A stretch of DNA of 60,381 nt from F1-20-MAGs119 sp040401695. Its GTDB lineage: Bacteria; Actinomycetota; Acidimicrobiia; Acidimicrobiales; Ilumatobacteraceae. Positions within the stretch are counted from its first letter, which is position 1, and each line of letters starts with the position of its first letter. The translations under genes and the position numbers were made by a program. The stretch is from the NCBI GenBank assembly GCA_040401695.1, contig JBBANY010000001.1, positions 1 to 60,381 of the forward strand. The letters run 5' to 3'. Below are positions 8,468 to 16,389 of this stretch, piece by piece. The notes beneath the pieces are model-generated. The model did not search any database. It saw nothing but the letters and a program-made list of their open reading frames with translations, and was not told the DNA's origin.

Positions 8468-9653
8468 GATGCGATCGTACGTCACCGCGGTCTCTGCGGC
8501 GTGTGTTGCGTTGTTCCTTTGTGTCTTTGCCTTTCGGGCGCATGCGGAGTGGAACCACATCGACGACGTGCCCGTCGGTCGATACACGGGCATCGTGACA
8601 CTCGTTGGCGATCCCGAGGCGCGTGGCGCGGGAGTTGCGGTCGTGTTCCGCGTGGAGGGGTGGCGTTACGAGGCGACGTTCTACGGAGCCGACGCGTGGC
8701 GGGTGCGCAACCACATGCAGGGTGAGTCGGTGTTGGTGTCTGCGACCCGCGAGCGATGGGAAGGCGGGGTGCCGCGATACAAACTCGTGCGCCACGTTGC
8801 AGGACGACTCGTCGACGTCGACCTGGGTGGCGACTGGACGCAGGGTTCTGCGCTGACTCGTGCGACGAACAGACTGAGGCGACTCATCGCCCATGGTGCA
8901 TCGGTGCTGCCACCTGCCGAGGCCTCGCTGTTGGTTGGCCTCGTGATCGGTGACGACCGTGGCCAGCCACGGGCGATGCGCACGGCGTTCCGTGACGCCG
9001 GTCTGTCGCACCTGACGGCCGTGTCGGGCCAGAACATCGTGTTCGTTCTCGCCGTCTTTGCTCCGGCAATCACGCGGATGAAACCACGCGCGCGTCTCGT
9101 TGCGACGCTCGCGGTGCTCGCCACGTTCACGCTGATGACGCGGGCCGAGCCCTCCGTTCTGCGTGCGGCGGGAATGGCGGGTGTTTCCGCGGTCGTCTTC
9201 GCGACCGGCGGAAAAGTTGCGGCGGGCAGAACGTTGCTCGCATCGTCGGCCTTGTTGGTGCTTGCCGACCCGTTCCTTGCATGGTCCGTGGGATTCTGGT
9301 TGTCGTTCGCGGCCACGGGTGGTCTCGTCGTCGTCGGTCCGCGTTGCGAGTCGTGGCTGCGGCGATTGCGCTGTCCCGGCTTCGTTGCTGCGCCGCTTGC
9401 GGCATCGGTGGCAGCGCAGGTGGCAACGTTGCCGATCCTTGTCTTCGTCTTCGGGAGGATCGCGCCATGGGGTCTCGTTGCAAACCTCCTCGCCGTTCCG
9501 GTGGCGGGAGTGGTGATGCTGGCCGGCCTTCCGTTGTGTCTCATTGCGGGCCTCGTGGGCGGGCCCACTGCGACACTGCTCACCGCACCTTTGTTGCTCG
9601 GTGTGCGCTGGGTGTGGTGGGTGGCCGAGATCGTCGCGCGACTTCCCGCGTGA
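8466..9653 (+). CDS. comEC: ComEC-like DNA channel protein, short form without the lactamase-like domain
   Basis: A 395-residue ComEC/Rec2-family protein. ComEC is the inner-membrane channel for single-stranded DNA uptake. After one membrane segment there is an OB-like domain (GRYTGIVTLVGDPEARG to about residue 130). The competence domain follows, with LVGLVIGDDRGQ, AFRDAGLSHLTAVSGQN and several membrane helices. It ends at IVARLPA, just where many ComEC proteins continue into a metallo-beta-lactamase-like domain of about 250 residues; that domain is absent. The start is uncertain. ATG codons at 8466 and 8469 are both possible, and this end overlaps the start of the opposite-strand gene. holA follows. 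Confidence 0.85.
   Translation: MMRSYVTAVSAACVALFLCVFAFRAHAEWNHIDDVPVGRYTGIVTLVGDPEARGAGVAVVFRVEGWRYEATFYGADAWRVRNHMQGESVLVSATRERWEGGVPRYKLVRHVAGRLVDVDLGGDWTQGSALTRATNRLRRLIAHGASVLPPAEASLLVGLVIGDDRGQPRAMRTAFRDAGLSHLTAVSGQNIVFVLAVFAPAITRMKPRARLVATLAVLATFTLMTRAEPSVLRAAGMAGVSAVVFATGGKVAAGRTLLASSALLVLADPFLAWSVGFWLSFAATGGLVVVGPRCESWLRRLRCPGFVAAPLAASVAAQVATLPILVFVFGRIAPWGLVANLLAVPVAGVVMLAGLPLCLIAGLVGGPTATLLTAPLLLGVRWVWWVAEIVARLPA
8474..8479 (-). promoter_or_regulatory. -10 box of the small membrane protein gene
   Basis: TACGAT on the minus strand, 6 nt before the ATG at 8467. The pattern and spacing match a leaderless promoter. Confidence 0.4.
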
Positions 9654-9688
9654 CCGACACCCGTGTGCGACACTGGGGCGTGTCGGTC

Positions 9689-10640
9689 ATGCTCCTCATT
9701 GGCGACGACGAGTCGCTTCTCGTCGAGGAACTCGGCACGCGCATCCACGAGGCTCTCGGTGGCNNNNNNNNNNTGGCGCCGATCGTTCGCTTGCTCTCGA
9801 TGATTTCGACGCCGACAGGCCGACGATCGACGAAAGAGAGTCCGTCATACGTTCCGCCGTCGATGCGGCGGCGACGCAGTCACTTTTCTCCGAATTCCGG
9901 GTCGTCGTTCTGCGTCGCATCGATGCAGCGGTCGTCGAATCGCTGCAGCCACTCGTCGACTATCTCGCGAACCCGCTCGAATCAACCCGGCTGATTCTGA
10001 CCTCGAAGGGCAAGCCGCCGAAGAGCATCGGCGATGCCATCAAGCGTGCGGGCGGAACCGCGGTGTCGACGTCGATCGGCGACTCCAGCGAGCGTGCGGT
10101 CTGGTATCGCACCCAGCTCGAAGCCGCCGGCCTGCGCCTCGACCCGGCCGCCATATCGGCACTGACAGAGCGACTCGGAGAAGACGTCGGTCGCTTCCCG
10201 GGAATTCTCGACACGCTGATTTCCACCTTCGGCACGTCGAAGAAGTTGACCCGTGACGACGTGCTGCCGTTCGTGGGGGAGGCGGGCACGGTGCCCGTCT
10301 ACGAACTCGCCAACGCGATCGATGCCGGCGACATCCCCGGGGCGCTCGCAGTTCTGCATCGCATGCTCGGTGCCGGCGAGATGCACCCGCTGCAGGTCGT
10401 CAAGCTGCTGCACAACCACTTCGTGCGACTCTTGCGCCTCGAGGGTGCCGACGTGTCGACTCCGCGCGAAGCACTCGATCTGTTGGTGATGAAGCCGAAG
10501 AGAGATTTCCCCGGCAAGAAGATGCTGGAACAAATCGCCCGCCTCGGCCCTGAGGGTNNNNNNNNNNGGCCGAACTCGTGGTCGAAGTGTTGGTGGCGCG
10601 TCTCGCACGACTCTCGGTGCGACGCCCTGTGCGCCGCTAG
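9689..10640 (+). CDS. holA: DNA polymerase III delta subunit, interrupted by two assembly gaps
   Basis: holA encodes the delta subunit that opens the sliding clamp in the clamp-loader complex. Visible segments are MLLIGDDESLLVEEL, RVVVLRRIDAAVVESL, LILTSKGKPPKSIGD, VPVYELANAIDAGDIPGAL and the C-terminal LVVEVLVARLARL. Two 10-N runs (9764-9773, 10558-10567) break the reading frame. Each side is in a different frame, so the true missing length is 2 modulo 3 in both cases. If each gap is really 2 nt, the gene is 936 bp and 311 residues, the usual size. Position between comEC and rpsT is the common bacterial arrangement. Confidence 0.9.
9764..9773. other. Assembly gap (10 N) in holA
   Basis: Ten Ns of placeholder length. 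The coding frame shifts across it, requiring a real length of 2 modulo 3. Confidence 0.95.
10558..10567. other. Assembly gap (10 N) in holA
   Basis: Ten Ns of placeholder length near the 3' end. A 2-nt gap would give LGPEG-x-AELVVEVLVARL, which reads as a normal delta C-terminus. Confidence 0.95.
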
Positions 10641-10686
10641 ACCGAGACCTAGATACCTAGATTTCTAGAACCAGAACTAGAACTAG
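10637..10686. repeat. CTAG-rich spacer between convergent genes
   Basis: Six CTAG tetramers lie in 50 bp, starting at 10637, 10649, 10657, 10665, 10677 and 10683, so the gaps are 12, 8, 8, 12 and 6. The first contains the holA stop and the last the rpsT stop. CTAG is usually depleted in bacterial DNA and is sparse in the rest of the window. Confidence 0.7.
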
Positions 10687-10940
10687 GCCTTGGAAGCGTT
10701 GATCTTCTTCATCAGGCGGCTCTTGCGGCGAGCGGCCTGGTTCGGGTGGATGATGCCCTTGGTGGCTGCCTTGTCGAGGCGCTTCATCGCCAAACGAACG
10801 TCCTCGACGTTGCCTTCGCTACCGACGCTGGCGGTCGCGGTCTTCACGCGGGTGCGGAGTTCGCTCTTGACCGCCTTGTTGCGCTCTTGGCGCTTGGCGT
10901 TGGTGAGGATGCGCTTCTTTTGGCTCTTGATGTTTGCCAC
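10683..10940 (-). CDS. rpsT: 30S ribosomal protein S20
   Basis: An 85-residue basic protein, the usual S20 length. It begins MANIKSQKKRILTNAKRQE and contains KGIIHPNQAARRKSRLMKK. S20 binds 16S rRNA in the body of the 30S subunit. The start is GTG at 10940. An AUG is not available and the frame runs on upstream, but the N-terminus matches the family exactly. A TAGCCT box lies 8 nt upstream, so the mRNA may be leaderless. It is convergent with holA and divergent from lepA. Confidence 0.97.
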   Translation of the reverse strand: MANIKSQKKRILTNAKRQERNKAVKSELRTRVKTATASVGSEGNVEDVRLAMKRLDKAATKGIIHPNQAARRKSRLMKKINASKA

Positions 10941-10948
10941 GAGATTCG

Positions 10949-10997
10949 AGGCTAACAGCGGCTCTTCACGGCCCCAACCCCGCCACACCCCTAGAAT
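10949..10997. promoter_or_regulatory. Divergent rpsT/lepA promoter region
   Basis: A minus-strand TAGCCT (10954-10949) lies 8 nt before the rpsT GTG. A plus-strand TAGAAT (10992-10997) lies 12 nt before the lepA ATG. Neither start has a clear Shine-Dalgarno sequence, so both transcripts may have no leader or only a few nucleotides. Confidence 0.5.
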
Positions 10998-11009
10998 TTG
11001 GCCACCCCC

Positions 11010-12794
11010 ATGGACCTTTCCCGCATCAGGAATTTTTCGATCATCGCCCATATCGACCATGGGAAGTCCACGCTGTCCGACCGCATCCTGGAACTGACCA
11101 AGGCGGTCGACGCCCGTGAGATGCGGGCGCAGTACCTCGACTCGATGGACCTCGAACGCGAGCGCGGCATCACCATCAAGGCCCAGAACGTTCGCGTCGA
11201 CTGGAAGGGGTCGGTGCTGCACCTCATCGACACGCCGGGCCACGTGGACTTCGGTTACGAAGTCAGTCGTTCACTCGCCGCCTGTGAGGGGGTCGTCCTT
11301 GTCGTCGATGCGGCCCAGGGCATCGAGGCGCAGACCTTGGCGAACTGTTATCTCGCGCTCGAGAACGACCTCGAGATCGTTGCGGCGTTGAACAAGATCG
11401 ACCTGCCTGCCGCGAACCCCGACTACTACGCCGACGAAATCGAGCGGGTGCTCGGCATTCCGGCCGACCAGATCCTGCGCATCTCGGCCAAGACGGGCGA
11501 GGGTGTTCCTGATCTCCTCGACGCGATCGTCGAGCGCATCCCGGCGCCGAAGGGCGACCCCGACCAACCGCTGCAGGCGCTCATCTTCGACAGCCAGTTC
11601 GACCAGTACCGCGGAGTCGTCAGTTCGGTTCGTGTCATGAACGGCGTGCTCGATTCGCGCAGCAAGTTGTTGTTCATGCAGGCCGGTGCCACGCACGAGG
11701 CGATCGAGATCGGCGTGCGACGTCCCGTCAACACCCCGGTCGACTCGCTCGGGCCGGGCGAAGTTGGTTATCTCATCGCGGGCATCAAGGACGTGGCCGA
11801 AGCGCGAAGCGGTGAGACGGTCACGAAGTCCGACCGCCAGGCAGCCGAGCCGCTGCCCGGTTACCGCGACCCCAAGCCGATGGTGTTCTGCGGTCTGTAT
11901 CCGATCGACGGCGACGACTTCGAGAACCTGCGCGACAGTTTGCAGAAGCTGAAGCTGAACGACGCGTCGATCACCTACGAGCCGGAAAGCTCGGGTGCGC
12001 TCGGCTTCGGTTTCCGATGCGGCTTCCTCGGCTTGTTGCACATGGAGATCGTCAAAGAACGTCTCGAGCGCGAATTCAACCTTGCACTGATCGCCACGGC
12101 GCCGTCGGTCGAGTATCGCGTGCACAAGACCAATGGCGAGGTGCAGTTCGTCGACACGCCGATGTCGTTGCCAGCCGTGCAGCAGATCAACTTCATCGAA
12201 GAGCCCTACTTCAAGGTGGGCATCGTCACGCCCAAGGACTACACGGGCACGCTCATGGAACTGTGTCAGTCGCGTCGTGGCGAACTGCAAAAGATCGAAT
12301 ACCTGTCGCCCGAACGTGTCGAGCTCATCTACTCGATCCCGCTCGCCGAGGTCGTCGTCGACTTCTTCGACCAGATGAAGAGCCGTTCCCAGGGTTATGC
12401 GAGCCTCGACTACGAACTCGAGGGGTACCGCGAATCCAACCTCGTACGCGTCGACTTGCTGTTGAACGGGCAGGCTGCCGACGCCTTCAGCACGATCGTG
12501 CACCGTGACCGCGCCTTCGACTATGGCCGGCGGATGTGTGAGAAACTGAAGGAACTGATTCCGCGCCAGATGTTCGACATTCCGATTCAGGCGGCCATCG
12601 GCGGCAAGGTGCTGGCACGCGAGACGGTCAAGGCAAAGCGCAAGGACGTTCTCGCCAAGTGCTACGGCGGCGACATCACTCGAAAGCGCAAACTGCTCGA
12701 GAAGCAAAAAGAGGGCAAGAAGAAGATGAAGTCGATCGGTCGCGTCGAGGTGCCGGGGGACGTCTTCATTTCGGCCCTGAAACTCGACGACTGA
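11010..12794 (+). CDS. lepA: Elongation factor 4 (LepA GTPase)
   Basis: A 594-residue translational GTPase that acts on stalled or pre-translocation ribosomes. G motifs are AHIDHGKST (G1), RGITI (G2), DTPGH (G3), NKID (G4) and SAKTG (G5). The LepA-specific C-terminal domain is visible from ALGFGFRCGFLGLLHMEI to the basic CYGGDITRKRKLLEKQKEGKK. ATG at 11010 gives MDLSRIRNFSIIAHIDHGK, aligned with the family start. A TTG at 10998 in the same frame would add four residues but abuts the -10 box, so I prefer the ATG. An MFS gene follows after 6 bp. Confidence 0.97.
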   Translation: MDLSRIRNFSIIAHIDHGKSTLSDRILELTKAVDAREMRAQYLDSMDLERERGITIKAQNVRVDWKGSVLHLIDTPGHVDFGYEVSRSLAACEGVVLVVDAAQGIEAQTLANCYLALENDLEIVAALNKIDLPAANPDYYADEIERVLGIPADQILRISAKTGEGVPDLLDAIVERIPAPKGDPDQPLQALIFDSQFDQYRGVVSSVRVMNGVLDSRSKLLFMQAGATHEAIEIGVRRPVNTPVDSLGPGEVGYLIAGIKDVAEARSGETVTKSDRQAAEPLPGYRDPKPMVFCGLYPIDGDDFENLRDSLQKLKLNDASITYEPESSGALGFGFRCGFLGLLHMEIVKERLEREFNLALIATAPSVEYRVHKTNGEVQFVDTPMSLPAVQQINFIEEPYFKVGIVTPKDYTGTLMELCQSRRGELQKIEYLSPERVELIYSIPLAEVVVDFFDQMKSRSQGYASLDYELEGYRESNLVRVDLLLNGQAADAFSTIVHRDRAFDYGRRMCEKLKELIPRQMFDIPIQAAIGGKVLARETVKAKRKDVLAKCYGGDITRKRKLLEKQKEGKKKMKSIGRVEVPGDVFISALKLDD

Positions 12795-12800
12795 CCGGCC

Positions 12801-14003
12801 ATGCCCTCCGCATTCCGATCGCTGCGGAACCGCAACGCGAAGTACTTCTTCGCGGGCATGCTCGTCAGCAACGTCGGCACGTGGATGCAGTTCACGGCGT
12901 CGGCGTTCCTGCTCTACCGCTTGACGGGCAAGGCCACCGATCTTGGTCTGAACGTCATGTTCCAGTTCTTGCCAATGCTTTTGCTCGGCGCTTGGGCCGG
13001 TGCCATCGCTGATCGTCACAACAGGCGGCGGATGACGCTGATCACGCAAACGGGTCTTGCCCTGCAGTCGATCGTCCTCGGCGTCCTCGACCTGACCGGC
13101 AACATCAACATCGGTGTCGTCTACGTGCTCAGCCTTGCTCTCGGTGTGATCAATGCCTTCGACAATCCGGCGCGTCGCGGACTCGTCACCGAACTGGTCG
13201 ACGTCGAGGACATTCCGAATGCGGTGTCGCTCAACACCGCCGTGATGACTGGTTCGCGCATCTTCGGCCCCGCTCTCGCGGCTGCGCTGGTGGGCCCGCT
13301 CGGAACCGGTTGGTTGTTCGTCATCAACGGTCTTTCGTTTGCGGCGATTCTTCTCGGCATCGTCGTCATGGATGTGTCGCTGTTGCGTGTCGCGCCGCCT
13401 GCACCGCGCGGTGGCAAGCCCGTGCGTGAGGCGATCGGCTTCATCCGCAACGACCACGTGCTGCGGCCCCTCTTCGTGGTGTTGGTGATCGTCAGCACCT
13501 TCGCTTTCAACTACAGCGTGGTCCTGCCGAAGCTGGCCGACTCGCGGTGGGGAAGCGAGAACTCCTTTGGTTGGTTGCTGGCCGTCGTCAGCGTCGGCAG
13601 CCTGATCGGAAGCCTGATGACGGCGGGTCGCGAAACCGTTTCGCTGCGCTGGTTCAACTGGAGCGTGTTCGTTCTCGCAGTCAGCAACATCGCGCTCGCG
13701 TGGGCGCCGAATCTCTTTCTCGCATTCGTGTTTGCCGTGCCGCTCGGGATCGGAGGCGCCGGCTTCATCGCAAGCGTGAATTCGATCTCGCAGGTCATGT
13801 CGCCGCCGAACATGAGGGGTCGTCTGCTCGCTCTCGGCGCCGTGGCGTTCCTGGGTTCGACACCGGTCGGTGGGCCGGTCACCGGTTGGGTCGCCGATCA
13901 CATCAGCCCCGAATGGTCTCTCGGGTACGGAGGAGTGATTGCGCTGCTTTGCTGCGCTTGGATGGCGACGGTGATGAAACGTCAGCCACAATCGGTCGCA
14001 TGA
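12801..14003 (+). CDS. MFS transporter (drug/siderophore exporter-like)
   Basis: A 400-residue major facilitator superfamily protein of the EntS/MFS_3 type. The loop 2-3 signature is GAWAGAIADRHNRRRM. Other segments are ISQVMSPPNMRGRLLALGAVAF and a long run of hydrophobic helices, consistent with 10-12 membrane spans. DVEDIPNAVSLNTAVMTGSRI is typical of this subgroup, whose known members export siderophores or drugs. Substrate is unknown. It starts 6 bp after lepA and overlaps the photolyase start by 4 bp, so the three genes probably share a transcript. Confidence 0.9.
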   Translation: MPSAFRSLRNRNAKYFFAGMLVSNVGTWMQFTASAFLLYRLTGKATDLGLNVMFQFLPMLLLGAWAGAIADRHNRRRMTLITQTGLALQSIVLGVLDLTGNINIGVVYVLSLALGVINAFDNPARRGLVTELVDVEDIPNAVSLNTAVMTGSRIFGPALAAALVGPLGTGWLFVINGLSFAAILLGIVVMDVSLLRVAPPAPRGGKPVREAIGFIRNDHVLRPLFVVLVIVSTFAFNYSVVLPKLADSRWGSENSFGWLLAVVSVGSLIGSLMTAGRETVSLRWFNWSVFVLAVSNIALAWAPNLFLAFVFAVPLGIGGAGFIASVNSISQVMSPPNMRGRLLALGAVAFLGSTPVGGPVTGWVADHISPEWSLGYGGVIALLCCAWMATVMKRQPQSVA

Positions 14004-15358
14004 CGAGCGTCATGTGGTTCCGCCGCGATCTTCGCGGCCACGACAACGAGGCACTTGCGGCCGCCTGTGCCGACGGACCGTGCGTGCCGCTGTTCGTGCT
14101 CGACCCCGTGTTTCTCGAGCGGGCGGGCGAGGCGCGACCTTGGTTCTTGTTCGGCGCACTCGAGTCGCTGAACGAAACACTCGGTGGTGCGTTGGTGGTT
14201 CGTACGGGGGAACCCGTCGATGTCGTCCCGGCCGTTGCACGCGAGGTGGCGGCCGGCACCGTGTACGTCGCCAAGGATTTCGCGCCGTACGGACGACGCA
14301 GGGACACGGCCGTTGCTGCCGCGCTGAAAGCCGCGGGCTCGCGCCTGCGCGGAGTCGGCAGTCCGTATGCGGTCGAGCCCGGCTCGGTGACGAAGGATGA
14401 CGGTTCGCCGTACGCGGTTTTCACACCCTTCTACAAGCGGTGGTCGCCGCTCCTCACGCCCCTCGACGAAAGTGATCCGGTGCACAGCCTGCTCGTGGCA
14501 CCGGGTGCGGTCGCGACCGATCCGCTGCCCCCGCGCCCGAGTTTGAACGTCGACCTGCCGACGCCCACCGAGGCGGCCGCCCATGAGCGCTGGGAATGGT
14601 TCGCCGACAATGCGCTGGCCGGCTACTACGAGAACCGCAACGCTCCGGGTATCGACGGCACGTCGAAGTTGTCGACGTACCTTCGGTTCGGGTTGCTGCA
14701 CCCCAAGCAACTCATCGCCGACCTCGTGATCGACGGCACCAAGGCGACGAAGGACCACGAACATTTCCGGTCCGAGCTGTGCTGGCGCGAGTTCTACGCC
14801 GATGTTCTGTTTCACCAGCCGAACACCGCGTGGGAGAACCTGCAGCCGAAGATGGCGGCGATGCGACTCGACACCGACAAGCGGGCGAAAGCTCGCTTCG
14901 AGAAATGGTGCGCCGGCGAAACCGGCTATCCGATCGTGGATGCGGGTATGCGTCAATTGCTGCGCACGGGTTGGATGCACAACCGGGTGCGCATGATCAC
15001 CGCGAGTTTCCTCGTGAAGGATCTGCACCTGCCGTGGCAATGGGGCGCTCGCCATTTCATGCGTCACCTCGTCGACGGCGACATTGCATCGAACAACCAC
15101 GGGTGGCAGTGGACCGCGGGTACGGGCACTGACGCCGCCCCGTACTTTCGTATCTTCAACCCGCAGAGTCAGTCCGAGAAATTCGACCCGGATGGCAACT
15201 ACATCCGCGAGTTCGTGCCCGAACTCGCCGACTGTCCGACGAAACAGATTCACCTCGCCGGCGCTGGCGGTTTCGCGGGTTATGTGACACCGATCGTCGA
15301 CCATGCCGTCGAGCGCGAGGAGAGCCTCGCCCGCTACAAGGCGGCGTCCGGCAAGTAA
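14000..15358 (+). CDS. phr: Deoxyribodipyrimidine photolyase (cryptochrome/photolyase family)
   Basis: A 452-residue class I photolyase. These flavoenzymes repair cyclobutane pyrimidine dimers with blue light. The N-terminal antenna domain starts SVMWFRRDLRGHDNEAL. The FAD domain has SKLSTYLRFGLLHPKQL, ELCWREFYADVLF, GMRQLLRTGWMHNRVRM and WQWTAGTGTDAAPYFRIFNP. The FAD-linked tryptophan-rich region is intact. ATG at 14000 overlaps the MFS stop (ATGA), which is why I choose it over upstream in-frame starts. The organism likely lives where it is exposed to sunlight, an inference consistent with the carotenoid enzyme nearby. Confidence 0.95.
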   Translation: MTSVMWFRRDLRGHDNEALAAACADGPCVPLFVLDPVFLERAGEARPWFLFGALESLNETLGGALVVRTGEPVDVVPAVAREVAAGTVYVAKDFAPYGRRRDTAVAAALKAAGSRLRGVGSPYAVEPGSVTKDDGSPYAVFTPFYKRWSPLLTPLDESDPVHSLLVAPGAVATDPLPPRPSLNVDLPTPTEAAAHERWEWFADNALAGYYENRNAPGIDGTSKLSTYLRFGLLHPKQLIADLVIDGTKATKDHEHFRSELCWREFYADVLFHQPNTAWENLQPKMAAMRLDTDKRAKARFEKWCAGETGYPIVDAGMRQLLRTGWMHNRVRMITASFLVKDLHLPWQWGARHFMRHLVDGDIASNNHGWQWTAGTGTDAAPYFRIFNPQSQSEKFDPDGNYIREFVPELADCPTKQIHLAGAGGFAGYVTPIVDHAVEREESLARYKAASGK

Positions 15359-15371
15359 CCTGAAATGCGAA

Positions 15372-16373
15372 ATGTTGGACGAGCGCAAGACCGCAATTCT
15401 CCGCGCAGTCGTGCAGGAGTACATCGCAACGGGCCAGCCCGTGGGCTCTGCCCATGTTGCCGCCATCGCAGGTGTCAAGGTGTCGCCGGCGACAGTGCGC
15501 AACGACATGGCAATGCTCGAACAAGAGGGCTACCTCGTCCAGCCGCACACGTCGGCGGGCCGCATTCCCACCGACAAGGGCTACAGGTTCTTCGGCGACG
15601 CACTCGAACCTGCCGGCAAGCCGAACAAGGTCACGGCCGAGCGTGTCGGCACCTTTTTCAACCACGCCACCGGTCGTCTCGAGGAACTGCTGCAGCGCAC
15701 CTCGGGGCTGCTCACAGACATGACCAACTACGCCGCGCTCGTCATGGGCCCCAGTGCCGAAGTCGCCACGGTGCGCAGCGTGCAGGTGGTGCGACTCACT
15801 CCGCGCATGGCGACCGTCGTCGCGGTGCTTTCGAATGGCGTGGTGCAAAGCGAGTCGGTCGACATCGATGAAGCCGTCTCCGATGCGCAAGTGGCGGCGG
15901 CGAGTGCACATCTCAACGCCGCCGCGTTCGGGCACACCTTCGGGCAGGTCCATCTCGCGCCGACCGGAGACGCTGGTGTCGACAAGGTCTGCGCCGACGC
16001 CCTCGGTCTCCTGAAGCCCCACCAAAGCGACACGAGCGTCATCGTCGGCGGGGCTGCCGCCATGGCGCAGGCGTTCGATGCGGTCGACGTGGTGCGTTCG
16101 GTCCTCACTGCCCTCGAACAGCAATACGTCGTCGTCTCGTTGGTCAAGGACGTGGTCGACCGTGGCCTCAGCGTCGCCATCGGCAGCGAGCACGGCATCG
16201 AACCGCTGTCCGCGTGTTCGGTCGTGGTTGCGCCCGTCATCGCCGAAGGCGAGAAGTTGGGCACGGTGGGTGTCCTTGGCCCCACCCGCATGAACTATCC
16301 GCAGGCGCTTGCCACCGTCGAGGCGGTGAGCACGCAACTCGGTCGTCGCCTCAGCGAGGGCGGCCAGGCTTAG
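15372..16373 (+). CDS. hrcA: Heat-inducible transcription repressor HrcA
   Basis: A 333-residue HrcA repressor. It has an N-terminal winged helix, ERKTAILRAVVQEYIATGQ and SPATVRNDMAMLEQEGYL, then HTSAGRIPTDKGYRFF, the invariant segment. A GAF-like dimerisation domain follows, ending SACSVVVAPVI and GTVGVLGPTRMNYPQAL. HrcA normally binds CIRCE operators at groE and dnaK genes. I found no CIRCE element in front of this gene or dnaJ. ATG at 15372 is chosen because MLDERKTAIL is the normal N-terminus. dnaJ follows after 16 bp, the typical hrcA-dnaJ operon of actinobacteria. Confidence 0.96.
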   Translation: MLDERKTAILRAVVQEYIATGQPVGSAHVAAIAGVKVSPATVRNDMAMLEQEGYLVQPHTSAGRIPTDKGYRFFGDALEPAGKPNKVTAERVGTFFNHATGRLEELLQRTSGLLTDMTNYAALVMGPSAEVATVRSVQVVRLTPRMATVVAVLSNGVVQSESVDIDEAVSDAQVAAASAHLNAAAFGHTFGQVHLAPTGDAGVDKVCADALGLLKPHQSDTSVIVGGAAAMAQAFDAVDVVRSVLTALEQQYVVVSLVKDVVDRGLSVAIGSEHGIEPLSACSVVVAPVIAEGEKLGTVGVLGPTRMNYPQALATVEAVSTQLGRRLSEGGQA

Positions 16374-16389
16374 CCGCCGGGTCCTGACG

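Noticed and set aside
10998..11009. TTG at 10998 as the lepA start
   Set aside because: It abuts the TAGAAT -10 candidate and adds residues not found in the family. ATG 11010 fits better.
11271..13991. A 906-codon minus-strand frame opposite lepA and the MFS gene
   Set aside because: It spans two well-identified genes and reads as low-complexity His/Arg/Asp-rich sequence, typical of an antisense shadow.
15359..16389. A CIRCE operator for HrcA at hrcA or dnaJ
   Set aside because: Neither TTAGCACTC nor its partner arm was seen upstream of either gene.
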